Program-made: the position numbers and the translations under genes
Part shown: in pieces, positions 44,584 to 53,989 of the stretch
How the letters are laid out: each line of letters opens with the position of its first letter
Numbering within the stretch: the first letter of the stretch is position 1
Assembly: GCA_965224595.1 (NCBI GenBank)
Contig: OZ245058.1
Location: 1,550,001 to 1,614,000 of the forward strand
Direction: 5' to 3'
Origin: Aliivibrio_A sp016764915
GTDB lineage: Bacteria > Pseudomonadota > Gammaproteobacteria > Enterobacterales > Vibrionaceae
Length of the DNA: 64,000 nt
Notes under the pieces: model-generated
The model's database searches: none
Seen by the model: the letters and a program-made list of their open reading frames with translations, nothing else
Told to the model about the DNA's origin: nothing

Positions 44584-44738
44584 TCCCACCTCTATTGTTT
44601 AGATAATCCGAATAATGTTTTTGAATATCACTCAATTATCAAAATAAAGCAACAGAATATAATGACGTCACTCACTGAGAACAACAGTACTGAACGAACT
44701 ATGAACCAGGCAAAAACAACATTAAACGACTAAATAAG

Positions 44739-45854
44739 ATGAAAATTATGAAAAAAATATTCGAAAAAACAAAATTAAAGAGCTTAGATCTACAAAACCG
44801 CATCGTAATGGCTCCGATGACTCGTGCCCGCACGAGCCAACCGGGCAACATACCAAATGAGATGATGGCGACTTACTATAAACAACGAGCTACTGCTGGT
44901 TTAATCATTTCTGAAGCGACCCAAATTTCAGATGACTCTCAAGGCTACTCTTTCACCCCTGGTGTATACACGGATCAACAAGTAAAAGCTTGGCAGCCAA
45001 TAACAAAAGCCGTGCACAACCAAGGGGCTGCAATGTTCTGTCAACTCTGGCATGTTGGTCGTGTTTCTCATCCTACATTTCAGAAGGGCGAACGACCTAT
45101 TGCGCCTTCTGCTCTCGCTCCAATAGAGACAAAAGTTTGGATTTCTGATGACAAAGGTAACGGTAGAATGATTGATTGCATTCAACCTCGCGAGATGACT
45201 CAGGCCGATATTGATCGTGTTGTTAAGGATTTTGCTTACTCAGCAAAGCGGGCTGTAGAAGCTGGCTTTGATGGTGTTGAGATTCATGGTGGTAATGGTT
45301 ATCTTATCGATCAATTCCTTCGTACAAACTCAAACAAGCGTACTGATCGCTATGGCGGTACTCGTCAAAACCGTATCCGCTTCTTGCTTGAAGTCGTTGA
45401 TGCTGTAATTGATGCTATTGGAGCGAATAAGGTGAGTGTTCGTCTTGCCCCGTTCATTACATTTAAAGATATGGATTGCCCAGATATCGTTGCAGCCATC
45501 CTCAAAGCATCAGAGGAGCTTCAAACACGTGATATTGCTTACCTGCATTTATCAGAAGCGGATTGGGACGATGCACCCATTATTCCTGAAGCCTTTCGTA
45601 TTAAATTACGAGAAATTTTCACCAACACAATCATTGTCGCAGGAAGCTACACGCAAGAACGCGCTGAAGATGTGCTGAGCAAAGGTTACGCTGATCTCAT
45701 CGCTTTCGGTCGTCCATTTGTATCAAACCCAGATTTAGTTTCACGCTTAGAAAATGGTTATGATCTGGCAGAGCTGGATAGTAATACGTTATTTGGTGGC
45801 AACGAACTTGGCTACACCAATTATCCATCATTCAACGACAACCCTAGTGAGTAA
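44739..45854 (+). CDS. Old Yellow Enzyme-family ene-reductase (NemA-like)
   Basis: A 371-residue FMN-dependent NAD(P)H oxidoreductase. It has NRIVMAPMTRAR at the N-terminus, QLWHVGRVSHP (near residue 104), EIHGGNGYLIDQFLR with HGGN (near 183), TDRYGG and DLIAFGRPFVSNP at the C-terminus. It reduces activated alkenes such as N-ethylmaleimide. The start could also be ATG 44748; neither has a strong ribosome site. A LysR gene is divergent. Confidence 0.92.
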   Translation: MKIMKKIFEKTKLKSLDLQNRIVMAPMTRARTSQPGNIPNEMMATYYKQRATAGLIISEATQISDDSQGYSFTPGVYTDQQVKAWQPITKAVHNQGAAMFCQLWHVGRVSHPTFQKGERPIAPSALAPIETKVWISDDKGNGRMIDCIQPREMTQADIDRVVKDFAYSAKRAVEAGFDGVEIHGGNGYLIDQFLRTNSNKRTDRYGGTRQNRIRFLLEVVDAVIDAIGANKVSVRLAPFITFKDMDCPDIVAAILKASEELQTRDIAYLHLSEADWDDAPIIPEAFRIKLREIFTNTIIVAGSYTQERAEDVLSKGYADLIAFGRPFVSNPDLVSRLENGYDLAELDSNTLFGGNELGYTNYPSFNDNPSE

Positions 45855-45915
45855 ACTATCAATTAATGACTATGCTTATAGTATTATCGATATGTTGCAC
45901 AGATAGGATCAACTC

Positions 45916-46377
45916 ATGAACAGATACATACTCGGGCTAATACTACTTGCCACCACGTTATCCTTTAACAGCGTGGCCAGTGAAGAAGAAGAAAATGGCA
46001 ATAACGGAAAGCATATACCGCCTTCGTTTGACAGCGTTGATACCAATGGTGATGGTGTCATTGACCAAGAAGAGCTTGATAGTTACCGTGGAAAAGATCA
46101 GGACGACGATGACCCTGACGATCTCGAACCTGCTGAGCAGAATGGAGAGGAAGATAAAACTAAATTAAGTGCATTTGCCTCTTTCGATAAGGATAAAGAT
46201 GGCTTCATCACTGAAGAAGAACTAGCGGCACACAGCAAATACTCCAACCCAGGAAATGGCAGTGGAGAGCGGAAAAGTGATGAAGGAGCGAGCAGCAGTA
46301 GCGACGGTCACAGTAATAAAGGAAACAATCGGGGAGGCAATAAAGATAACAACGGAGGGAAAGGTAAGAACAAATAG
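45916..46377 (+). CDS. Secreted EF-hand protein
   Basis: A 153-residue protein with signal peptide YILGLILLATTLSFNSVAS. There are two EF-hand calcium loops, DTNGDGVIDQEE (near residue 42) and DKDKDGFITEEE (near 90), separated by an acidic stretch. The C-terminus is a low-complexity Gly/Asn/Ser/Lys tail. It is probably periplasmic or secreted and calcium binding. The role is unknown. Convergent with the lipoprotein gene. Confidence 0.8.
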   Translation: MNRYILGLILLATTLSFNSVASEEEENGNNGKHIPPSFDSVDTNGDGVIDQEELDSYRGKDQDDDDPDDLEPAEQNGEEDKTKLSAFASFDKDKDGFITEEELAAHSKYSNPGNGSGERKSDEGASSSSDGHSNKGNNRGGNKDNNGGKGKNK

Positions 46378-46486
46378 CCGGCCTGATATTTAGTATTGAA
46401 AGTGCAGCTCGACATGAATACGTATATCGAGCCACTTTTTCATACTGGAAAAAACATCAAATGGAGCAAGCGATAATAAAATTCAC

Positions 46487-48244
46487 CTACAGCTTTTTCA
46501 CGTAATCTTTAAACTTTAAATACTCAACACGATGAACAGTGACATCACCGTCTCTTCTCTTATCACTGTCTTTTACCAAGTAGGTGTCATTACCATATTT
46601 GGTTATTATATAGTCATTAATATCACCAGAAAATATGACCATGTTATTGCCAGCGTTACCCGTAATATTATTATCACGTTCATTGACGACTACATTAGAA
46701 TTATTCATTCCAGTTAACGTGACATTTTTTAGATAACGAGAGTGATTGGTATACGATTTTTCTGAGTCATATCTCAAGCTAAAAGTACCATTGAATGTTT
46801 CATCTATTCGAGCATTATAGGTTAAATAAGGATGAAAAAATTTGTCTAGTAACGCGAAACCTTGAGGGTCCTCTGTTTCAATTTCTAGCCTTGTTTTTGC
46901 AGAATAAATCCCCCACATTCCGCTTTGACTATCAACTTCACTGTTAGATTCTGAACTGCCATTCCAGGCGCCCCATAATCCATAATAAGAATCAATGAGT
47001 GCCGCAAAATACTCTTGAGATAAGCTGTTCTCTTGAGTTAACTCGTCAATCCACTCTTGGTTGTCTGCACCTCTTCCCCATATATTACTCGTCAATGCAG
47101 ACACTTGAGCGCTTCTGATTTCAGACTGATAACTGGGTAATGCACCAAAAAATGTCTCATTTTGATCAACACCAATCCCATAATCATGCACCATGTGCAA
47201 AATTTCTTCAAAAGTGGCGTCTCGGTGATCGTAGTTTTGATTGATATACCATTCACCACCTTCCACCTGAATTTCATTCTGGTACAGAGGTTGTCCATCT
47301 AAATCTGAGGCTGAATTTTGTCCATCGTCACTTCCATTCAATAACAGTAGTATTGCGCCATTATCAGCCATTTTATTAGCAACCAACGACTTATCTTGTC
47401 CAAACTCAGAATTTTGGTAGCCCTCAAGATAATGATTTAATACCGAACGTGCTCTCACTATTTGATTATTCGCTAATTCATTTTGAGCAATAATGTGTAT
47501 TTTCTTACCGTTTGGAGCAGTTACAAACGTATATCGATCGAAATTCAAATCTGCAGTGTACGTTTTAGACAACGCCTTGGGTACATTGATAATATCAAGT
47601 AAGTGATGTTTTTCCGTTACCATATTGTACTTTTCTAACTCTTCAAAAGTCAGATAGTGCATATCGTTTGCAGAAGCAACGCTGAGCGTAAACCAATAGA
47701 AGTCTTCTGGAATACCCATTTCATTGTAGTAGTCTAAATATGGTCTATGCTCTGGACTATCATGTGAATAATCACTCCCATCTTTAACGCCATCGCTCCA
47801 AGAATGCACGCCTATTTGAGCACCTTTTGTCCACTCTCTTTTGCTGCCCGCAAGATACAGATCCGTTCCGCCGGATGCGATATGGCTGAATTCATTCAGC
47901 GAGGTTGTCAGGTTATTTTTCCGGATCAAACGGCCCAATAACAAATTAGCATCATCATCAGCAGAACCATCTATATTTTCGAGGACCAGTTTTTCAATAT
48001 CAGAGTGTTCAAGTAACATTTGACTGAACGCTTCAGGGGATCCATCACATACAACACCATTCACTAACGCAATACTTTTCTCCACGGAAAAGCTAAGTGG
48101 TTCATCCCCCTCCATTGGAATTGAACACTTTGATATGAATCTTTGACCCTGCTGAGCAGCCGAAGATTGAGAAGTAGAAGAGTTACACCCCAACTGGAGG
48201 AAACTTAATGCAGCTATCACTAAAATGGCTATTCTGGCTCTCAC
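46487..48244 (-). CDS. Large lipoprotein with ClpP-like N-terminus and RTX-like tail
   Basis: A 585-residue predicted lipoprotein. The lipobox is LQLGC (Cys at about residue 20). Residues ~85-170 resemble the periplasmic ClpP-like COG3904 group (VLENIDGSADDDANLLLGRLI and ASGGTDLYLAGSKREWTKGAQIGVHSW). The middle has EEILHMVHDYGIGVD (near 345), reminiscent of metallopeptidase helices but without HExxH. The C-terminal ~60 residues (NITGNAGNNMVIFSG, VEYLKFKD) resemble serralysin/RTX tails. The start is GTG 48244. Function unknown; a surface hydrolase is one guess. Confidence 0.6.
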   Translation of the reverse strand: MRARIAILVIAALSFLQLGCNSSTSQSSAAQQGQRFISKCSIPMEGDEPLSFSVEKSIALVNGVVCDGSPEAFSQMLLEHSDIEKLVLENIDGSADDDANLLLGRLIRKNNLTTSLNEFSHIASGGTDLYLAGSKREWTKGAQIGVHSWSDGVKDGSDYSHDSPEHRPYLDYYNEMGIPEDFYWFTLSVASANDMHYLTFEELEKYNMVTEKHHLLDIINVPKALSKTYTADLNFDRYTFVTAPNGKKIHIIAQNELANNQIVRARSVLNHYLEGYQNSEFGQDKSLVANKMADNGAILLLLNGSDDGQNSASDLDGQPLYQNEIQVEGGEWYINQNYDHRDATFEEILHMVHDYGIGVDQNETFFGALPSYQSEIRSAQVSALTSNIWGRGADNQEWIDELTQENSLSQEYFAALIDSYYGLWGAWNGSSESNSEVDSQSGMWGIYSAKTRLEIETEDPQGFALLDKFFHPYLTYNARIDETFNGTFSLRYDSEKSYTNHSRYLKNVTLTGMNNSNVVVNERDNNITGNAGNNMVIFSGDINDYIITKYGNDTYLVKDSDKRRDGDVTVHRVEYLKFKDYVKKL

Positions 48245-48523
48245 GTATTCATATCTCCATTAATTACAATCTGTATGCTTAAAACAAAATCCACTTTCAA
48301 AGTGTAGCCAGAAGACTTGGAGAAATCTCACTCAATTACACGCCCTTACAAAACAGTAGATCTTATAAAATCAACATGTGGAAAGCATAACGAAGTAACA
48401 ATAAGCCTCATTGTGATACGTATAACTCGCAATGAAGATCTTATTAGCCGTTATTGCTTGAGTAGACGTGGTTTTGGTGAAGTTGAAACGCGGTAGTCAT
48501 TTATAACTAAAATAACAGGCAAT
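48245..48523. other. Spacer upstream of the lipoprotein gene
   Basis: No gene is seen. It should hold the leftward promoter of the lipoprotein. Nothing else is recognised. Confidence 0.35.
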
Positions 48524-48553
48524 AAAAAACCTCGACATTTCTGTCGAGGTTTT
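48524..48553 (-). terminator. Terminator of the tRNA-Cys/tRNA-Leu unit
   Basis: AACCTCGACA / TGTCGAGGTT with a TTTC loop, a perfect stem followed by a U run on the minus strand. Confidence 0.88.
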
Positions 48554-48560
48554 AAATAGA

Positions 48561-48647
48561 TGGTGCCCCGGGCCGGACTTGAACCGGCACAGCGCGAACG
48601 CCGAGGGATTTTAAATCCCTTGTGTCTACCAATTCCACCACCAGGGC
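48561..48647 (-). tRNA. tRNA-Leu (anticodon UAA), second copy
   Basis: Identical over 87 nt to the tRNA at 34018-34104, including encoded CCA, anticodon loop TTTAAAA and long variable arm. Downstream of tRNA-Cys on the same strand, ahead of a terminator. Confidence 0.97.
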
Positions 48648-48762
48648 ACGCAATTCTTGATTGCGGTGCTCCTAACCAATGTGCTTTATAAAAAGCGGTT
48701 AGACACCATCTTTAATACCGACTGAGTATAATCTCTTAACATCAATCGTTACTGCAAAATTC

Positions 48763-48836
48763 TGGAGGCGCCTCCCGGAGTCGAACCGAGGTCCACGGAT
48801 TTGCAATCCGCTGCATAGCCACTCTGCCAAGGCGCC
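48763..48836 (-). tRNA. tRNA-Cys (anticodon GCA)
   Basis: A 74-nt tRNA on the minus strand starting GGCGCCTT and ending TCCA. The anticodon stem GGATT/AATCC-type pairs enclose TTGCAAA, giving GCA. The T-loop GGTTCGACTCC is visible. It lies 115 bp upstream of tRNA-Leu copy 2 and is probably co-transcribed with it. Confidence 0.97.
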
Positions 48837-48993
48837 TTCTGGATGCATACTTTACGGATTCAGACTGTAGAGTCAAATAAAAGTTGTCATTTTTCATTTA
48901 CTTGGCTGATTTACACACAAGGCGTTTACTAATTAATCATAATTTGATGTGTCATCGCTGATTTCTATCTCTGATAGCGTATATAACGTGAAA

Positions 48994-49182
48994 TTAGTCA
49001 TTTGGCCAAATCATGCAATTGTTATTATCATTTAATGCACACTTGTTACGAGTTTCGTTTGCCATTTTATCTTTGTTTGACATATCACCCCATTCATCAT
49101 CTGATGGATAACGAGTGTTTGCACAGCCATACACACTCAATAATAATGTTGAAATTAATAAAACCCTGATACTTTTCACCAC
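48994..49182 (-). CDS. Small lipoprotein
   Basis: A 62-residue protein with lipobox LSVYGC (Cys near residue 20), then NTRYPSDDEWGDMSNKDKMA and a Cys-containing tail CALNDNNNCMIW. The mature part is about 42 residues. Function unknown. A 5' fragment of a paralogue is fused to an rluF fragment at 55884-55972, which supports this being a real gene. Confidence 0.65.
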   Translation of the reverse strand: MVKSIRVLLISTLLLSVYGCANTRYPSDDEWGDMSNKDKMANETRNKCALNDNNNCMIWPND

Positions 49183-49250
49183 CGCATACTACCCATAAAA
49201 AATCGAATGCTTATTATAATAACATATCCTATATCAATAACTCATTACTC

Positions 49251-49264
49251 TTACAAACCTTACA
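49251..49264. promoter_or_regulatory. TTACA-N4-TTACA direct repeat upstream of the MCP gene
   Basis: TTACAAACCTTACA, 102 bp before the MCP start codon. The same spacing occurs twice upstream of the first barrel gene. Candidate operator for the OmpR-family regulator encoded at 53989-54663. Confidence 0.5.
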
Positions 49265-49365
49265 ACTGCAACTTATAATTAATAAAAATGTCACAATATC
49301 AATAGCTTGAAAGCGTAACATGCTAATAATAAATCTATCATTTCTTATAAGGTATATGAGTAAAG

Positions 49366-51252
49366 ATGAAAACTATTGGATTCAAACACAGCATAATAAT
49401 ATCTATCATACTATTAATTACTTCTTGCCTAATTATCTCTAATGTAATCTCTTACATTCATATGAAAGAAACCATCGTTGAGGATATAAACGTACAATCC
49501 ACTTCAATAGCCAATTACGAATCCAATAAAATAAAAAAAATATTAGATGAGAAATTTAATGCCATAAGATCACTTAGTGATAATTACGTAGCAGAACAAG
49601 GAAGCAGTTATTATATAAATACTGCAAAAATAATTAAAAATTCAAATGAATTTTCATTGGTACTTTATGCCACAAATGAGGGTAATACCTTTACAAATAT
49701 TGGGGCTAGAGATCCTAGTAAATACGATCCACGAACCAGATCATGGTTTAAGCAGGCAACTAAATCAAAACAAGCAGAGTTAACTGACATATACACAGAT
49801 TCGACAACTGGAGATAACGTAGTTTCAATTATAAAGAGCTATCGTGATGGTGTGATCTTGGGTGATATTAGTCTCAATATCTTAGATGAAATAGTTGAAA
49901 GTGTTAATTTCCCAGGTTCAGTTACCGCTATTTTAGATAGTAAAGGAAAAGCTCTAGCGACCAACTCCCCATCCCTAAAAGTTGGAACAACTTTAACCGA
50001 AATAGGTATGAATGATGTCTTTGATGATATGCTTAAAAATAATGAAAGCTCAATATTATATAGATTGGATGATGTAAATAAAATTGCATTCACTCATAAA
50101 ATAAATATATCAAAGGGTAAAGATTGGTATTTATTTATTGGGATCAATGAAGACATCGCTTATAAGCCTGTTCATGATGCACTCATATATTCTGTTATCT
50201 ATTCATTACTGATGATAATTGTTTCAACATTTTTATCATATATTGTTATTTCTATATTATACCGTCCAATACTGTCACTAAAAAATATGATATTAAATTT
50301 ATCTGAAGGAGAGGCAGATCTTACCCTTCGCTTGCCTGTACATAATTCTGACGACCTATCTGAAATAAGTAATGGCATTAATGTTTTCATATTAAACTTA
50401 CAAAACATTCTTCTCGATATATTGCAGAGTTCTGAGGAAATAACAAATAGTACACTCGAATTCAAAAGTCAAAATGTGTCAAGCAATAATGCGATAAATA
50501 TTCATTCCAGTGAGACAATTCAAGTACTTACTGCAATAGAAGAAATGAGCGCAACAGCTAAAGATATGGCATATAATGCAGAACAAGCCTCACATCATGC
50601 AAACAACACAACGTCCGAAGTTACTACTTCTAAAGAATCATTAATACAAGCAACAACAGTAATTTCCATATTAGTTGAGCATATTGAAAAAACATCAAGC
50701 AATATTTCAGAGATAGAAAAAGACACACTAACGATAACAAAAATATTAAAAGAAATTGGAGAAATAGCAGCGCAAACAAATTTACTTGCACTAAATGCAG
50801 CAATTGAAGCAGCGCGAGCAGGAGAACAAGGTAGAGGATTTGCCGTTGTTGCAGATGAAGTGAGAACACTTGCGGCTAGAACGCAGTCTAGCACAGCAGA
50901 AATTGAACAAACTTTAAATAAACTTAAAAAAGCCTCTACTGATACTAGAACAGCTATAACTGAAACTAAATTATCATGTGCTAAGGCTGTAGAAAGCTCA
51001 GAGCAAGTGGCTCAAAGCCTTAACCATGTTTCAGCATCTGTTATTGAAATGAGTAACTTAAATACACAAATATCCACATCAGCAGAGGAACAAAGTTGTG
51101 TTTCTAACGATATAAGTAAAAATATGACATCCATTTATAAGATAATTGAAGAGCTATCAATAAGCTCTCAGTCATCATTAAATGAGTGCACAAAAATAAC
51201 AGATGAAAATCTAAAATTAAATGATATCGTTAATAAATTTAAACTTAAATAA
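49366..51252 (+). CDS. Methyl-accepting chemotaxis protein
   Basis: A 628-residue chemoreceptor. TM1 is at residues ~9-30. The periplasmic Cache-type sensor contains ARDPSKYDPRTRSWFKQA and TDIYTDSTTGDNVVSI (near residue 125), typical of dCache amino-acid/small-molecule sensors. TM2 (YSLLMIIVSTFLSYIVISI) is near 285, then a HAMP domain. The conserved signalling tip EIAAQTNLLALNAAIEAARA is near residue 465. The gene is markedly AT-rich. The EAL gene follows 14 bp later. Confidence 0.93.
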   Translation: MKTIGFKHSIIISIILLITSCLIISNVISYIHMKETIVEDINVQSTSIANYESNKIKKILDEKFNAIRSLSDNYVAEQGSSYYINTAKIIKNSNEFSLVLYATNEGNTFTNIGARDPSKYDPRTRSWFKQATKSKQAELTDIYTDSTTGDNVVSIIKSYRDGVILGDISLNILDEIVESVNFPGSVTAILDSKGKALATNSPSLKVGTTLTEIGMNDVFDDMLKNNESSILYRLDDVNKIAFTHKINISKGKDWYLFIGINEDIAYKPVHDALIYSVIYSLLMIIVSTFLSYIVISILYRPILSLKNMILNLSEGEADLTLRLPVHNSDDLSEISNGINVFILNLQNILLDILQSSEEITNSTLEFKSQNVSSNNAINIHSSETIQVLTAIEEMSATAKDMAYNAEQASHHANNTTSEVTTSKESLIQATTVISILVEHIEKTSSNISEIEKDTLTITKILKEIGEIAAQTNLLALNAAIEAARAGEQGRGFAVVADEVRTLAARTQSSTAEIEQTLNKLKKASTDTRTAITETKLSCAKAVESSEQVAQSLNHVSASVIEMSNLNTQISTSAEEQSCVSNDISKNMTSIYKIIEELSISSQSSLNECTKITDENLKLNDIVNKFKLK

Positions 51253-51266
51253 AATCAGGTGTCTCT

Positions 51267-52595
51267 TTGAAATTAATATCACTTCTACAAAAAAAGATAA
51301 ATTCAGACTTATTTAATTATGATCTTAATATTCTACATAGCATAAAGTCGGCACACTCTAGCATTAGGAATCACAAAGTCATACCTAGTAGAAAGAAGTA
51401 TGGTGCTATTATGGTAATTAAAATAAACGAACTTAGCAATATTAAGTACAGTTATGGGGAAAGAACTGCTGACTATATAAAGAATAAAATAATTAATCGA
51501 ATACAAAAGTGTATGTTAAAGGATGATTTATTAGAAAATGATGATTACAATAAAATTGTTATTACTCTTAGATGTTTATCTGATGACATGACTTATTCTA
51601 CCTCCATAGCTAACGTTATTTCTAATGAGATTATTTGTATCCTAAATAAGTCAATATCGTATGAGAATCTAACATTCATACCGTCGTACAATATTGGAGT
51701 AAATGTATTTGAAAATAAAAAATATACCACTAATTTTTTAAATGAAGCTTTAATTGCGTTAGGTTACAGTATGAAAAGTGGAAAAAATACATATTTAATA
51801 TTTGACGAAAAAATGAAAGAATCAAGAAAACGAGAACTACAATTAGTTAGTGATATTCATTATTCTATTAAAAATGATCGATTTAATTTAGTTTACCAAC
51901 CAATTATGGATAGTAATAAAAAAATAGTTTATCTTGAAGTACTGTTACGTTGGAGTTACTCTAATCACATCATTGAGCCTGACGAATTCATACCAATTGC
52001 AGAAGATAATGATATGATCGACGAATTAGATTGTTATGTTATACGAAAATCAATTTTTGAGTGCACAATATCATCTTCAAATAATATTACACATTTATCA
52101 ATTAACATTAGCCCTATTCATTTCCAAAAACATGATTTTATAGAACAAATCAAAGCATGTATCCCATCATCAAAATATAATGGTATAAAACTTACTTTTG
52201 AAATTACAGAAGGTGTACTAATAGATGATTTTACTGATATTCACACTAAAATAATGGCTCTAAAAAAAATGGGTATAGATGTGTCATTAGATGATTTTGG
52301 CACTGGTTACGCCTCACTTAACTACATAAAAAAGTTAGCCATTAACACGATGAAAATAGACCGCTCATTTACTAATGATATTTTAGAGAATAGCAATAGT
52401 CTAGCTATTATAAAGGCAATTATAACGATGGCTACCTCTATGAAAATAAAAGTGATCGCAGAAGGTATAGAAAATGATGAACAATTTAAGTGCCTAAAAG
52501 AGCTAAGCTGTGAACTATTTCAAGGTTATTTTCTATCGATGCCTCTACCAATTAAAGACATCATAGAATTAGGTGATATAATCACTAGAAAATAG
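51267..52595 (+). CDS. EAL-domain protein with degenerate GGDEF domain
   Basis: A 442-residue cytoplasmic protein. The N-terminal ~190 residues look like a GGDEF fold that has lost the catalytic motif (ITLRCLSDDM where YRxGGDEF is expected). The C-terminal EAL domain has EVLLRW (variant EVL), EITEGVLI, DDFGTGYASL and IAEGIENDEQ, so c-di-GMP phosphodiesterase activity is plausible. The start is TTG 51267, with AGGTG five bases upstream. It is probably co-transcribed with the MCP gene, linking chemoreception to c-di-GMP. Confidence 0.85.
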   Translation: MKLISLLQKKINSDLFNYDLNILHSIKSAHSSIRNHKVIPSRKKYGAIMVIKINELSNIKYSYGERTADYIKNKIINRIQKCMLKDDLLENDDYNKIVITLRCLSDDMTYSTSIANVISNEIICILNKSISYENLTFIPSYNIGVNVFENKKYTTNFLNEALIALGYSMKSGKNTYLIFDEKMKESRKRELQLVSDIHYSIKNDRFNLVYQPIMDSNKKIVYLEVLLRWSYSNHIIEPDEFIPIAEDNDMIDELDCYVIRKSIFECTISSSNNITHLSINISPIHFQKHDFIEQIKACIPSSKYNGIKLTFEITEGVLIDDFTDIHTKIMALKKMGIDVSLDDFGTGYASLNYIKKLAINTMKIDRSFTNDILENSNSLAIIKAIITMATSMKIKVIAEGIENDEQFKCLKELSCELFQGYFLSMPLPIKDIIELGDIITRK

Positions 52596-52618
52596 TTTCT
52601 ACTAGTGTTAATTTATGT

Positions 52619-53989
52619 CTAGTTTGTTGAATGGTTAATATCAGTATACTTTGTAGAAAATATGAAGTTAGCCCCTCCTAATAAACTATTTTGTATAGTA
52701 ATAGTTCCATCAAGCCTACTTGCAGCTGCTTGAGCGATTGCTAATCCTAAACCATAACCACCAGTCGTTCTATTTCTGCTTTCATCTAGGCGTGAAAATG
52801 GTAAAAAAATCTTTTTGAAATCTTCATCATCAATTGTATTACCATCATTCTCTACTGATAAAAAAAACGTGTCATTTTTTATATATATCGAAATCAGTAT
52901 TGTTGATTTGGCATATTGAAGTGCATTTTTAAAAATATTATCAAACAATAATCTAAAGTGCATAGAATGAAAATTCATTTCAATATTCTCTATTTTTGTC
53001 TCTATCACTATTTTTCGACTATTATCAGATATGTTTATTCTGTTTAATAAAAAATTGTTTATATTTAGACGCTTTGAGTGTTCATTTTCACCGTCTTTTG
53101 AATTATTTAATCTTGAGAACATTACCACTTGGCTCGTCAGCTCATCAAGATCGTCTATATAATCATCAATGTTTATTAAAAGGCTCTGCTGATCTTCTTC
53201 AATGCACATTTTTTTTAATATTCCTACTGCAATTTGGATTCGGCTAAGAGGTGTTCTAATTTCATGTGGTACTGCCTGTGCAAAAATATGACTTTCGTTC
53301 ACTAAGCCGGCTATTTTTTTGGCTGTTTTATTGAAATTTGATGCTAAATCACACAGAGGGTAAGCCATGTTATTATCAGCTCTTATTTGTAAATTCCCCT
53401 TGGCAAATTCATTTTGAATGTTAATTAAATGCAGAATGTTATTTTTTAATTGACGTGCAGGGAAATATAGAAACAGCCATATTATAATTGAAGACGTAGC
53501 CAATAGTAATAATAACAAAATGTCTATTGGCATAAGCTCACCTCTCTCGGCAAGATATTCATCATCAAACATAATATCAGATCTATCTTTTATGACTAAT
53601 ATTCCTCTATTATCACCATTTATTTCATAAGCAGAGACAAAACCATCACGTTTATGTTGGTAGACAATTTGGTTGTTTTTTCTCAATACAAACTGACAAT
53701 CGTCAATACAAGCAATTGAATCCCACGACTCATACCATTTTATTTCAAAATGAAAATACGGGCTTGATGTATTTAAGTTTAATACATATTTCTTCACTGA
53801 TATATTTTCAGCTTCCCATCCCTGCTTCAATTCTTTATGTACAAAATTTGTATCTAAAATAAAATCATTTATATCATCACTTTCAAAGTAAAGACCTGTT
53901 ATGAAAAATGTCAATGCAGAGCAAATAGCTAATGATGCAATCATACCTATATAGATTCGATTGAATTGCGATAACATTTTAATAGACAT
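52619..53989 (-). CDS. Sensor histidine kinase
   Basis: A 456-residue membrane kinase. TM1 is at residues ~13-33, a periplasmic sensor of ~125 residues follows, TM2 (IDILLLLLLATSSIIIWLFLY) is near 160, then HAMP. The phospho-acceptor is AVPHEIRTPLSR (near residue 240). ATP-binding motifs are NIFKNALQYA (N box), SVENDGNTI and TGGYGLGLAIAQAAA. Its ATG overlaps the response-regulator stop (TAATG). The periplasmic sensor contains a CIDDC motif with no recognised ligand. Confidence 0.92.
   Translation of the reverse strand: MSIKMLSQFNRIYIGMIASLAICSALTFFITGLYFESDDINDFILDTNFVHKELKQGWEAENISVKKYVLNLNTSSPYFHFEIKWYESWDSIACIDDCQFVLRKNNQIVYQHKRDGFVSAYEINGDNRGILVIKDRSDIMFDDEYLAERGELMPIDILLLLLLATSSIIIWLFLYFPARQLKNNILHLINIQNEFAKGNLQIRADNNMAYPLCDLASNFNKTAKKIAGLVNESHIFAQAVPHEIRTPLSRIQIAVGILKKMCIEEDQQSLLINIDDYIDDLDELTSQVVMFSRLNNSKDGENEHSKRLNINNFLLNRINISDNSRKIVIETKIENIEMNFHSMHFRLLFDNIFKNALQYAKSTILISIYIKNDTFFLSVENDGNTIDDEDFKKIFLPFSRLDESRNRTTGGYGLGLAIAQAAASRLDGTITIQNSLLGGANFIFSTKYTDINHSTN

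Larger units (their letters stand above)
48518..48665 (-). repeat. 148-bp direct repeat, copy 2 (terminator + tRNA-Leu + leader)
   Basis: Same block as at 33975-34122, in the same orientation. In this copy the tRNA-Leu is preceded by tRNA-Cys, the usual vibrio tRNA neighbourhood, so this looks like the ancestral location. Confidence 0.85.
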
